From Campylobacteraceae bacterium (GTDB lineage: Bacteria; Campylobacterota; Campylobacteria; Campylobacterales; Sulfurospirillaceae), in contig JALUMJ010000038.1 of NCBI GenBank assembly GCA_027040375.1, positions 1 through 13,374 on the forward strand: a stretch of DNA of 13,374 nucleotides, read 5' to 3'. The notes under the pieces are model-generated. The model was not told the origin of the DNA, did not search any database, and worked only from the letters and a program-made list of their open reading frames with translations. Positions 1 to 5,870 of the stretch are shown one piece after another. Position numbers and translations under genes: made by a program. Numbering within the stretch: position 1 is the stretch's first letter; each line of letters opens with the position of its first letter.

Positions 1-643
1 CACAAGAACCACCCCAAAAACCTAAACCATCCTCAAATCCAACTCTGTTGCTAAAGACCACATTAGAACCGCTTAGCAGTGCGGTGGTGCTAAGCAGTGA
101 ATTCCATTGTTTTTGGATTAGCAGCCCATCATCTTCAAAACCTCTAGCTGGCGAATTTGAAATTACGATTACCAAATCTGGTTTGGTTGTTGATATTTTT
201 GCTATTATCGAAGCATTATATAATTCTTCACATACAACAATCAAAGTTTTTCCAAACTTAGTTTCAAAAGCCTCTATCTCATTTCCCCTAAAGAAAAAAC
301 GAGCTTCTTGGAAAAGACCATAATTTGGAAGAGCAGTTTTATGATGAATGTGTTTTATCTTTCCCCCTGAACAATAAAAAGCGCTATTGAAAAACTTATG
401 CTCTTCCTTAAAAACCGCTCCAAAAACGATATCAAAATGGTTTGAAAGTTTTGCGAATTCTTCTATTTCACTTAAATTATAAGCATCTTCAAAGACAGCA
501 TCTTTTAAAAAATAGCCATTTAATGCAAGTTCTGGAAAAACAACTAATTCACAATCCGTATCAATTTTTTCCAAATATTTACTAAATTCTTCTACTGAAA
601 TCTTTTTTAATTTAGGTGATATTTGTGCTAGTGTAATTTTCAT
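1..643 (-). CDS. Carbon-nitrogen hydrolase (nitrilase superfamily), 3' end cut by window edge
   Basis: I translated this by hand. The frame opens at ATG 641-643 and stays open for 214 codons to the left edge, so the C-terminus is missing. The protein begins MKITLAQISP, the usual nitrilase-fold first strand. The catalytic triad is visible: Glu38 in VVFPELALNGY, Lys102 in HHKTALPNYGLF and Cys138 in IVVCEELYNA. Glu113, in LFQEARFF, matches the second conserved glutamate. The family (established) cleaves amide or nitrile C-N bonds through a cysteine thioester. The exact substrate cannot be read from the sequence, and amidase, N-carbamoyl hydrolase or glutamine-amidase roles are all possible. The ATG overlaps the fabD stop in an ATGA arrangement and only a weak Shine-Dalgarno sequence precedes it, so translation is probably coupled to fabD. 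No frameshift or missing catalytic residue is seen. Confidence 0.9.
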   Translation of the reverse strand, partial: MKITLAQISPKLKKISVEEFSKYLEKIDTDCELVVFPELALNGYFLKDAVFEDAYNLSEIEEFAKLSNHFDIVFGAVFKEEHKFFNSAFYCSGGKIKHIHHKTALPNYGLFQEARFFFRGNEIEAFETKFGKTLIVVCEELYNASIIAKISTTKPDLVIVISNSPARGFEDDGLLIQKQWNSLLSTTALLSGSNVVFSNRVGFEDGLGFWGGSC

Positions 644-1569
644 TGAAACTCTGAAATTACAGATTCTAAAGAACTCATATCGGCTATTGATTTTGTTGGA
701 ACTTTTGTAATTTTTCTGTTTATTCCCTTTAACACACTTCCACCAAACTCTATAAAAGCTTCACATGTGGCCTCTACACTTTTGATAGATTGCTTGTACA
801 ATACTGGCTTAATCAATTGCTCTGTAAGCAGTTTCACGGCATCATTCTTTGTGCTATATTCTTTGGCAAGAACATTTGAAATAACAGGAACTTCAAAACT
901 ATCTTTGACAAAATTATTTAAATACTTTTTTAATTCATCTTGCGCAACATTAAGAATTGGACAATGGCTAGCTACAGACATATTTAACAATATCGCCCTC
1001 TTAGCTCCATTTTCTTTAAAATAATTTTCCATGCTAGCTAAATCTTTTTTATCACCAGCCAAGACTATCTGTCCATCACAATTATAATTTGCTGCCCATA
1101 TTTTTTTATTATTATTTTGTGCCTCTGCTACTAAATCTTGAGTTTTCTCATCGCTCAAGCCAAGAAGCGCCATCATGCCAGCTTCTTTATCTTCACATGC
1201 ACTACTCATCAATAAACCTCTATTATAAACAAGTTCTAGCGCATCTAAATAATTTAGCGAACCAGAAGCATATAACGCAGTAAACTCTCCAAGAGAATGA
1301 CCCAAAAGAAACTTTGGCTTTTGAGATACCTGATAACGAAACAAACTATATGCGATAGCACCAACTAGCAAAATTGCTGGCTGAGTAAACTGCGTAAGTG
1401 CTAATTTATCATTTTCCTCAAAAAGTAACCGTTCAAAGTCCAAATCTAATCTATCACTAGCTTTAGCAAACATTTCTCTAGCTAATTTAGAATTATCAAA
1501 AAAATCTTTACCCATTCCCACTTTTTGGCTGCCTTGTCCTGAAAATATACCTATAAAATCCATCATCAT
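640..1569 (-). CDS. fabD: Malonyl-CoA:ACP transacylase FabD
   Basis: FabD transfers malonyl from CoA to acyl carrier protein, supplying the two-carbon donor for cytoplasmic fatty acid elongation. The 309-residue frame has the whole family signature: GQGSQ at 11-15, TQPA at 62-65, the nucleophile elbow GHSLGEF with Ser92, the malonyl carboxylate-binding Arg117 in YNRGLLM, His202 in VASHCPIL, and a late GGSVLKG turn. Length is normal for FabD (about 300-310). The frame starts MMM. A Shine-Dalgarno AGAAGG abuts the first ATG, so the third ATG (1561-1563) has the proper spacing and is my preferred start (307 residues). The first ATG overlaps the stop of the upstream regulator-like gene (ATGA), and the fabD stop overlaps the start of the downstream hydrolase in the same way. 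Confidence 0.97.
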   Translation of the reverse strand: MMMDFIGIFSGQGSQKVGMGKDFFDNSKLAREMFAKASDRLDLDFERLLFEENDKLALTQFTQPAILLVGAIAYSLFRYQVSQKPKFLLGHSLGEFTALYASGSLNYLDALELVYNRGLLMSSACEDKEAGMMALLGLSDEKTQDLVAEAQNNNKKIWAANYNCDGQIVLAGDKKDLASMENYFKENGAKRAILLNMSVASHCPILNVAQDELKKYLNNFVKDSFEVPVISNVLAKEYSTKNDAVKLLTEQLIKPVLYKQSIKSVEATCEAFIEFGGSVLKGINRKITKVPTKSIADMSSLESVISEFQ

Positions 1570-2312
1570 CCTTCTAGCTGATATTCGTTAATTTTTTTTC
1601 TTAGTGTGTTTCTATTGAGTCCAAATGCTTTACTTATGGCGAGTTGGGAACCATATTTTTTAAATCCACTTTTTATCAATGGAACATCAAAGATATGTAG
1701 CAATTGCCTATAATCATTGCCACTTCCTAACTTATCAATCAAAAACTGCTCTAGCATATCTTGCACATCTTTTGATGTTAAACTATTTTTTAAATATGCA
1801 AAATATACTGATTTTTTTAGTGAATAAATATTTTCACTTAAATCTAGTTCGATTTGGTTTAAATCAAATTCACTCGTGAGTTCTCCATATATTTCTTTCG
1901 CTTCGTTATAAAATATATCTGATAATGCACTGACATCTTCCATCCTGCTTTTCAAGGGTGGCAAATGAATTTTGAGACTAAAAAAAGAGTCTTCTATTGA
2001 ATTATTTAAAGAATTTTCACTAATTGCGATAATTTTCTTATTATTTATTATTTTTTTTAATTGCTCAAAATTGACAATTTTATCAAAATTTTTAATAATT
2101 AGATTATTATTTACCTCTAAAGCTTTGAGTAATTCCTTAAACTTGTCTCCATCAACTGTAGGGGCGTCCAATATGTGTCTTGCGAGTGTATTTTTACCAA
2201 CACCTCTATCTCCTATGATTAAAGCATTGATATTTAAATTTTTTAGTAGATTTGCTGATTTTAGGGCTTCTTTAGAAGCCCTAGATTTTGCGATAAAATC
2301 TCTATCAAGCAC
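1566..2312 (-). CDS. Degenerate NtrC-like AAA+ protein with C-terminal Fis-type helix-turn-helix
   Basis: Probable DNA-binding protein of about 248 residues, numbered from the preferred GTG at 2310-2312. The N-terminus (FIAKSRASKEALKSANLL) leads into a Walker A motif GDRGVGKNT at 34-42. Then come a Walker B-like strand NLIIKNFDKI (70-79), a sensor-I-like IIAISENSL (94-102) and LPPLKSRMED (117-126), which matches LPPLRERRED of sigma-54 activators. The last 30 residues (AISKAFGLNRNTLRKKINEY) form a Fis/NtrC-type helix-turn-helix. Missing relative to NtrC are the receiver domain, the GAFTGA sigma-54 contact loop, the acidic Walker B pair and the arginines before LPPL. Only about 83 residues separate Walker A from LPPL, roughly half the usual distance. 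The frame stays open to 2429, but that extension reads the slyD Cys-rich tail in another frame and looks artefactual. The start is uncertain. The gene overlaps slyD by 8 nt and fabD by 4 nt. A regulatory role is inferred; the targets are unknown. Confidence 0.8.
   Translation of the reverse strand: MLDRDFIAKSRASKEALKSANLLKNLNINALIIGDRGVGKNTLARHILDAPTVDGDKFKELLKALEVNNNLIIKNFDKIVNFEQLKKIINNKKIIAISENSLNNSIEDSFFSLKIHLPPLKSRMEDVSALSDIFYNEAKEIYGELTSEFDLNQIELDLSENIYSLKKSVYFAYLKNSLTSKDVQDMLEQFLIDKLGSGNDYRQLLHIFDVPLIKSGFKKYGSQLAISKAFGLNRNTLRKKINEYQLEG
1570..1575 (-). promoter_or_regulatory. Ribosome binding site deciding the fabD start
   Basis: The minus strand reads AGAAGG directly followed by ATGATGATG. 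Spacing is 0 nt to the first ATG, 3 nt to the second and 6 nt to the third, so the third ATG (1561-1563) is the likely initiation codon. The site lies inside the last codons of the upstream gene, in keeping with coupled translation. Confidence 0.6.
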
Positions 2313-2883
2313 AACCGCAGCTACCACCGTCAGTTGAACAACAAGAGTCTTCTTGTGCATCTTCTTCTGTATCGTGACAACTGTCACCTGATCCACATCC
2401 GCATCCACCACCTTGAGGGGCACCAACATAACCTTGCATTAATTCATCTGCAGTTGCATCTCTTACTTCTGTAACGCTTAATGCGAAAAGTAAGTTTTTA
2501 CCTGCTAATGGATGATTAAAATCTACATTAACATTTTCATCGTCAAAGCTTTTTACTGTAACTTGAACTGTGCCACCATCTTCGCCTTGACCATAAAGAG
2601 TCATACCTTCAGTTAATTCTAACCCGGCAAATTGCTCTTTAGGCAAAGTTTGAACTGCTTTTTCATCATACTCTCCGTATGCATCCTTAGCAGCAACCTT
2701 TACATCTGATGTGTCATTTAGAGAAAGCTTCATTATTTCGCTCTCTAAACCTGGAATTATTTGTCCCTTTCCTACGATAAATGTGAGAGGAGCAGCATCT
2801 AAATTTGAATCTAAAACTTCACCACTTTCAACATCTTTTAATTCGTACTGAATAGAAACAACTTGATTTTCGCTTATAGCCAT
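2305..2883 (-). CDS. slyD: SlyD-type FKBP peptidyl-prolyl isomerase with Cys-rich metal-binding tail
   Basis: SlyD-like proteins are cytoplasmic prolyl isomerases/chaperones whose C-terminal tails bind nickel, and in relatives they help mature Ni enzymes such as hydrogenase (established family knowledge). The 192-residue protein has the split FKBP domain: N-terminal strands with PLTFIVGKGQIIPGLE (32-47), the insert-in-flap chaperone domain at about 70-125 (AYGEYDEKAVQTLPKEQF), and the return strand VDFNHPLAGKNLLFALSVTEV (split across 120-140). The tail from 158 carries seven cysteines (161, 163, 169, 181, 182, 189, 191) and His170 in Gly/Asp/Glu-rich sequence. It is poor in His compared with the enterobacterial SlyD tail. 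AAGGAG lies 5 nt before the ATG. An extended -10-like box lies about 30 nt upstream, so slyD probably starts a transcript covering the regulator-like gene, fabD and the hydrolase. Confidence 0.95.
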   Translation of the reverse strand: MAISENQVVSIQYELKDVESGEVLDSNLDAAPLTFIVGKGQIIPGLESEIMKLSLNDTSDVKVAAKDAYGEYDEKAVQTLPKEQFAGLELTEGMTLYGQGEDGGTVQVTVKSFDDENVNVDFNHPLAGKNLLFALSVTEVRDATADELMQGYVGAPQGGGCGCGSGDSCHDTEEDAQEDSCCSTDGGSCGCA

Positions 2884-2911
2884 TAAATCTCCTTGCTTAT
2901 ATAAACATACT

Positions 2912-2920
2912 ATTTTACCA
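2912..2920 (-). promoter_or_regulatory. Putative extended -10 promoter for slyD operon
   Basis: The minus strand reads TGGTAAAAT 29 nt upstream of the slyD ATG. This resembles an extended -10 (TGn followed by a TATAAT-like hexamer). No clear TTGACA -35 is present, which is common for the main sigma factor of Campylobacterota, where the -35 is weak. It sits in the only sizeable gap (2884-2994) between cpoB and slyD. It is inferred from sequence only. Confidence 0.45.
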
Positions 2921-2951
2921 TATTTTGTTTTGAGAAAGCCTTAGATGAAAA

Positions 2952-2980
2952 GATTATTATGATTTAAAAAGAAAATAATC
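2952..2980 (-). terminator. Possible weak terminator after cpoB
   Basis: A perfect 7-bp inverted repeat (GATTATT / AATAATC, 15-nt loop) lies 14 nt beyond the cpoB stop. On the minus strand it is followed by TTTTC. The stem is entirely AT-rich apart from one end pair and the T run is short, so it would be a weak terminator at best. Its position at the end of the Tol-Pal genes and before the slyD promoter-like site is its main support. Confidence 0.25.
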
Positions 2981-2994
2981 ACGAAATACTCAAA

Positions 2995-3891
2995 TTATTT
3001 TTTAAGTGCCTTAGCCTCTTTTGAGTTTGGATAGTTTGTCTTAAGTGCAGTGAAAAATTTTCTTGCTTCTGAGTTTTTCTTTAATTTACTTAAAGATATT
3101 CCCGTGTGATACAAAAGAGTTGGAGTAAAAGAAGCTCTATCATACAAAGCTATACTTTTTTTATAGTAAGATATTGCATTTTTATATTTTTTTTGTCTAT
3201 AAGAAATTTCACCGAGCATATAGTTACTAGTAGCTGGTTTATATTTTATCTTCACCAATCTTGCAAATCTGATTTGCGATTCGCCATAAGATTTATTTTT
3301 AAAATATTTATATGCTTCTTTGATAAGAGTGGAGCCATTTTTCGAAGAAATAGAATTTTTTCTTTTTTCACTATTTAATTTTTTAAACATATTTTCAACT
3401 TTTGCTTGAAAATCTGCTTGTTTTTTTTGCAATGCTTCAAATTTTTCTTTTGGTAGATAATTCGTATTAATAGAATCAATAAGTGAGCTTAGCTCACTTA
3501 ATACATTTTTTACTTTATCTTGATTTGTATTTTGCAATTCTAGACTATCGTTGATACTTTTTTTGAGCTGCTCAATTTGATTTGAAAGATTAGTATTTAT
3601 CTCTTTTTGGCTAAATTTATTTTTATCAATTTTTCCTATTTTGTTGCTAATTGATTCCACAACAGAGCGCACACCATCAAACTTCTCTTGTAAATCATTA
3701 TACTTCAAGTTAATTGAATTTATCTTCTTTTGTAGTTTTTTTAAATCATTCGAATTTTGAACAATCTTTTTTTCACTCGGACTCAAGCCATAAGGATTTG
3801 CACTATTCAAATTACCAGCACCATATACAGATGGTTCAGCAGAAAATAAAACAATTGGCACTAAAATTAAAAATGCTAATATTTTATTCAT
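2995..3891 (-). CDS. cpoB: CpoB/YbgF-like Tol-Pal coordinator with coiled coil and TPRs
   Basis: CpoB (YbgF) is a periplasmic protein that links Tol-Pal to peptidoglycan synthesis during division (known from E. coli). From the ATG at 3889-3891 the product is 298 residues. It has a signal peptide (MNKILAFLILVPIVLFSAEP), a Lys/Ser/Asn-rich coiled coil at about 38-175, and a C-terminal TPR region at about 190-298 with repeats such as EAYKYFKNKSYGES, GEISYRQKKYKNAISYYKKS and GISLSKLKKNSEARKFF. The frame is open 21 codons further upstream, but that part reads through a GC-rich hairpin. AAGGGG sits 6 nt before the chosen ATG and the signal peptide starts there, which decides the start. The coiled coil looks longer than in E. 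coli CpoB (about 260 residues in total). It is last in the Tol-Pal run, 75 nt after pal. Confidence 0.9.
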   Translation of the reverse strand: MNKILAFLILVPIVLFSAEPSVYGAGNLNSANPYGLSPSEKKIVQNSNDLKKLQKKINSINLKYNDLQEKFDGVRSVVESISNKIGKIDKNKFSQKEINTNLSNQIEQLKKSINDSLELQNTNQDKVKNVLSELSSLIDSINTNYLPKEKFEALQKKQADFQAKVENMFKKLNSEKRKNSISSKNGSTLIKEAYKYFKNKSYGESQIRFARLVKIKYKPATSNYMLGEISYRQKKYKNAISYYKKSIALYDRASFTPTLLYHTGISLSKLKKNSEARKFFTALKTNYPNSKEAKALKK

Positions 3892-3936
3892 TCTTCGCCC
3901 CTTAGTAAAAAAGATATTTTTGACGCATGTAGTTAT

Positions 3937-3957
3937 GCCATGCCCTAAAGGCATGGC
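3937..3957. repeat. GC-rich perfect palindrome (hairpin) between pal and cpoB
   Basis: GCCATGCC-CTAAA-GGCATGGC is an 8-bp perfect stem with a 5-nt loop, far more GC-rich than its surroundings, starting 9 nt after the pal stop (minus strand). On the minus strand it is followed by a second small hairpin (GCAT, 6-nt loop, ATGC). No T run follows at once; the nearest is about 26 nt on. It could act as an mRNA stabiliser or attenuator between pal and cpoB, or be a remnant of a REP-like or IS200/IS605-type end. The sequence alone does not decide. Confidence 0.7.
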
Positions 3958-3966
3958 GGTATATTT

Positions 3967-4542
3967 TTATGGTAGTAGTTCAAAATCAACTCTTCTGTTT
4001 TTGCTCCAACATGCCTTATTATGCTCAGTACATACAGGATTACTTTCTCCGTAACTAACAATCATCATGCGATCAGTTGAAACACCTTGTGCAGATAGTT
4101 CATCTTTAACAGTTTTTGCTCTTTTCAAGCCAAGTGCATAGTTATACTCATCAGTTCCCCACTCATCAGCATTACCTTCAACTTTGATTGATAACTTTTG
4201 AGCTTTGTCTGCATCTAGCATTGTGGCACTTTTTTCAACAACTGGTTGCATATCAGCTCTTACATTATATTTATTAAAATCAAAATAAATTGGTGACAAT
4301 TTAGATTCTAAATTTGCGATTAGATATTTTACGGTATTTTCACTATTGTTTGCCATAGCATTACCGCTCATGCTATTTGAATCCATATTGTTTGTATTCA
4401 TGCCACCATTGCCTGCAGTATTGTTGTCTGTCTTTTGCATTTTTTGATTTTTATTAGTCATATCCACATCTGGATTCTTTTGGCTACATCCTGTAAATAA
4501 CAAAACAGCTACACCCATGCTCACTAAAACCAGTTTCTTCAT
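3967..4542 (-). CDS. pal: Peptidoglycan-associated lipoprotein Pal
   Basis: Pal is an outer-membrane lipoprotein that binds peptidoglycan and is repositioned by TolB/TolA during constriction. From the ATG at 4540-4542 it has 191 residues. A lipoprotein signal peptide ends in the lipobox LFTGC (acylated Cys19). An Asn/Met/Gly-rich linker with several Met/Asn repeats spans about 30-70. An OmpA-like domain covers about 80-191, with the conserved block GNADEWGTDEYNYALGLKRA and the C-terminal KNRRVDFEL, which hold the diaminopimelate-binding Asp and Arg of the family. Cys171 and Cys178 could form a disulfide. The GTG three codons earlier falls inside the Shine-Dalgarno AAAGGTGG, so ATG 4542 is preferred. 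A promoter-like box lies just upstream, at the end of tolB. Confidence 0.96.
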   Translation of the reverse strand: MKKLVLVSMGVAVLLFTGCSQKNPDVDMTNKNQKMQKTDNNTAGNGGMNTNNMDSNSMSGNAMANNSENTVKYLIANLESKLSPIYFDFNKYNVRADMQPVVEKSATMLDADKAQKLSIKVEGNADEWGTDEYNYALGLKRAKTVKDELSAQGVSTDRMMIVSYGESNPVCTEHNKACWSKNRRVDFELLP

Positions 4543-4547
4543 AATTA

Positions 4548-4555
4548 CCACCTTT
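4548..4555 (-). promoter_or_regulatory. Ribosome binding site deciding the pal start
   Basis: AAAGGTGG on the minus strand, 5 nt before ATG 4540-4542. The alternative in-frame GTG (4549-4551) is part of this site and cannot sensibly be the start. Confidence 0.65.
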
Positions 4556-4576
4556 TGATTTTTTATATTGTCCAGT

Positions 4577-4585
4577 ATTTTATCA
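4577..4585 (-). promoter_or_regulatory. Putative extended -10 promoter for pal
   Basis: The minus strand reads TGATAAAAT about 35 nt upstream of the pal ATG, in the 56-nt tolB-pal gap. It matches the slyD upstream box at eight of nine positions (TGNTAAAAT). A separate promoter would let the abundant lipoprotein Pal be made in excess of the upstream TolQRAB proteins. It is inferred from sequence only, and no -35 is obvious. Confidence 0.4.
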
Positions 4586-4598
4586 TATTTTATTTAAA

Positions 4599-5870
4599 TT
4601 ACCAATCAATTGATTGAATTTTCCCAACTTTAAGGGGAAAAAGATAACTTTTGTTGGCATTTAACCTTATAATGCCTAATGAGCTTTGATTTTTATACTG
4701 CTTTATAAACATTATAGTTTCTTTGTCATTAGCGAATCTAGGGTATAAATTTCGACCATTTGCAGTTAATTGTCTAACATAATCAGTTTTTGTTGATATC
4801 AAATATAAATTGAAAACTTTTCTACCAAATTCACTCGTTTTTTCTCTACTTGAATAAACTATATAATTTCCTATTGCAGAAACTGAATTATTATTTTTTC
4901 CACGGTAAACCATTTGTTCAACACCAGAAGAACTATCTAGATTTTTAGAGAAAATATTTGGATATCCAAGCCTATCTGAAACAAAAATAATCTTTTTGTC
5001 ATTATCAACAAAATTACCATTTACATCTATACCAGAATATTTTGTAATCTTTTCAAGTTGCTTATACGCTAAATCATACAAATATATATCAGTTTGATCA
5101 TTTGGTGCCATTGTTAATAACAGTTTTTTTCCATCTGCTGAAACATCAGAACAAACTAACATACCCTTTGAGGATATTATTTTCTCTCTACTGCCATTTG
5201 TCAAATCAACCTTGTATAGCGTAGGCACATATCCATTATATGAAGAGTAATAAAAAGCATTTTGCGCACTGTTTGCCCATACCGGGAATATATTAAGTCC
5301 GCCCTTGACTATAGTTTTTTGAAAACTAAGAGTATAATCAGAAACAACTATTTCAGATTGTTTTGCTCCTGTATATTTTGAAAATATAACAAATTGCTCC
5401 ATCCATTTTATACTAGGAGCTCCAATCAAGTCATTTATGGCAACAACAATTCTATGCGCTAGAAATGGATATCTTTTTTTATTTTGTATTTTATAATTTG
5501 TTTCATTTTTCACTTCTCCACTGCTGGCATTTATCAGTTTAACAATTGCAATTACATAATCGTTTTGAAGTGTAATTTTGAATCTAAGTATCAAATCTAC
5601 ACTTTTTTTACTTAGAAAATTTTCCTGGGCACTGCCGTCAAAACTACTTTTCAAGTATTCATCGAGGACTCTAAAATGAGCACTTACTCTTAAATCTCCT
5701 GCGATTATCTTATAAAATCTTTTTCTAAAATTTAAATTTACACTGCTATCACTTGCATCTTGAATGGCAATTTTAGGCAAAGAATCAATCTTCTTTACTA
5801 TTTCAACCGTAGCATCTGCTGCAAAAATAACACTTGTAAACATGAGTATTAATATTATCTTCTTAATCAT
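4599..5870 (-). CDS. tolB: Tol-Pal periplasmic protein TolB
   Basis: TolB is the periplasmic partner that binds Pal and TolA and helps envelope constriction. The 423-residue protein has a Sec signal peptide (MIKKIILILMFTSVIFA, cleavage near 17/18). The TolB N-terminal alpha/beta domain follows to about 170, including a polar SVNLNFRKRFYKIIAGDL stretch. A C-terminal beta-propeller spans about 185-423, with TolB-type blades such as FPVWANSAQNAFYYSSYNG, CSDVSADGKKLLLTMAPN, FVSDRLGYPNIF and YPRFANDKETIMFI. Length is typical (about 400-430). The ATG overlaps the tolA stop in ATGA, and AAGGAT inside the tolA 3' end can serve as its ribosome binding site. No internal stop or frameshift is seen. Confidence 0.95.
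   Translation of the reverse strand: MIKKIILILMFTSVIFAADATVEIVKKIDSLPKIAIQDASDSSVNLNFRKRFYKIIAGDLRVSAHFRVLDEYLKSSFDGSAQENFLSKKSVDLILRFKITLQNDYVIAIVKLINASSGEVKNETNYKIQNKKRYPFLAHRIVVAINDLIGAPSIKWMEQFVIFSKYTGAKQSEIVVSDYTLSFQKTIVKGGLNIFPVWANSAQNAFYYSSYNGYVPTLYKVDLTNGSREKIISSKGMLVCSDVSADGKKLLLTMAPNDQTDIYLYDLAYKQLEKITKYSGIDVNGNFVDNDKKIIFVSDRLGYPNIFSKNLDSSSGVEQMVYRGKNNNSVSAIGNYIVYSSREKTSEFGRKVFNLYLISTKTDYVRQLTANGRNLYPRFANDKETIMFIKQYKNQSSLGIIRLNANKSYLFPLKVGKIQSIDW

Noticed and set aside
48..323. Plus-strand open frame of 91 codons at the left end
   Set aside because: It lies antisense to the nitrilase frame, which carries the complete Glu-Lys-Cys triad.
1972..2337. Plus-strand open frame of 121 codons opposite the regulator-like gene
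   Set aside because: Ser/Leu/Phe-rich composition is what an AT-rich antisense frame gives; no domain or start signal, and the minus-strand frame has clear motifs.
2313..2429. N-terminal extension of the regulator-like frame (begins MLVPLKVVDADV)
   Set aside because: It reads the codons of the slyD metal-binding tail in another frame, giving a Val/Asp/Thr-rich sequence without domain features; homology to NtrC-type proteins begins after it.
3892..3954. Upstream extension of cpoB (begins MPLGHGITTCV)
   Set aside because: It translates the GC-rich hairpin and lies before a clear ribosome binding site and signal peptide at 3891, so it is not part of the protein.
3937..3957. Hairpin as a standard intrinsic terminator of pal
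   Set aside because: On the transcribed strand the stem is followed by ATAACTACATG rather than a T run, so full termination is unlikely; it is kept as an unexplained palindrome.
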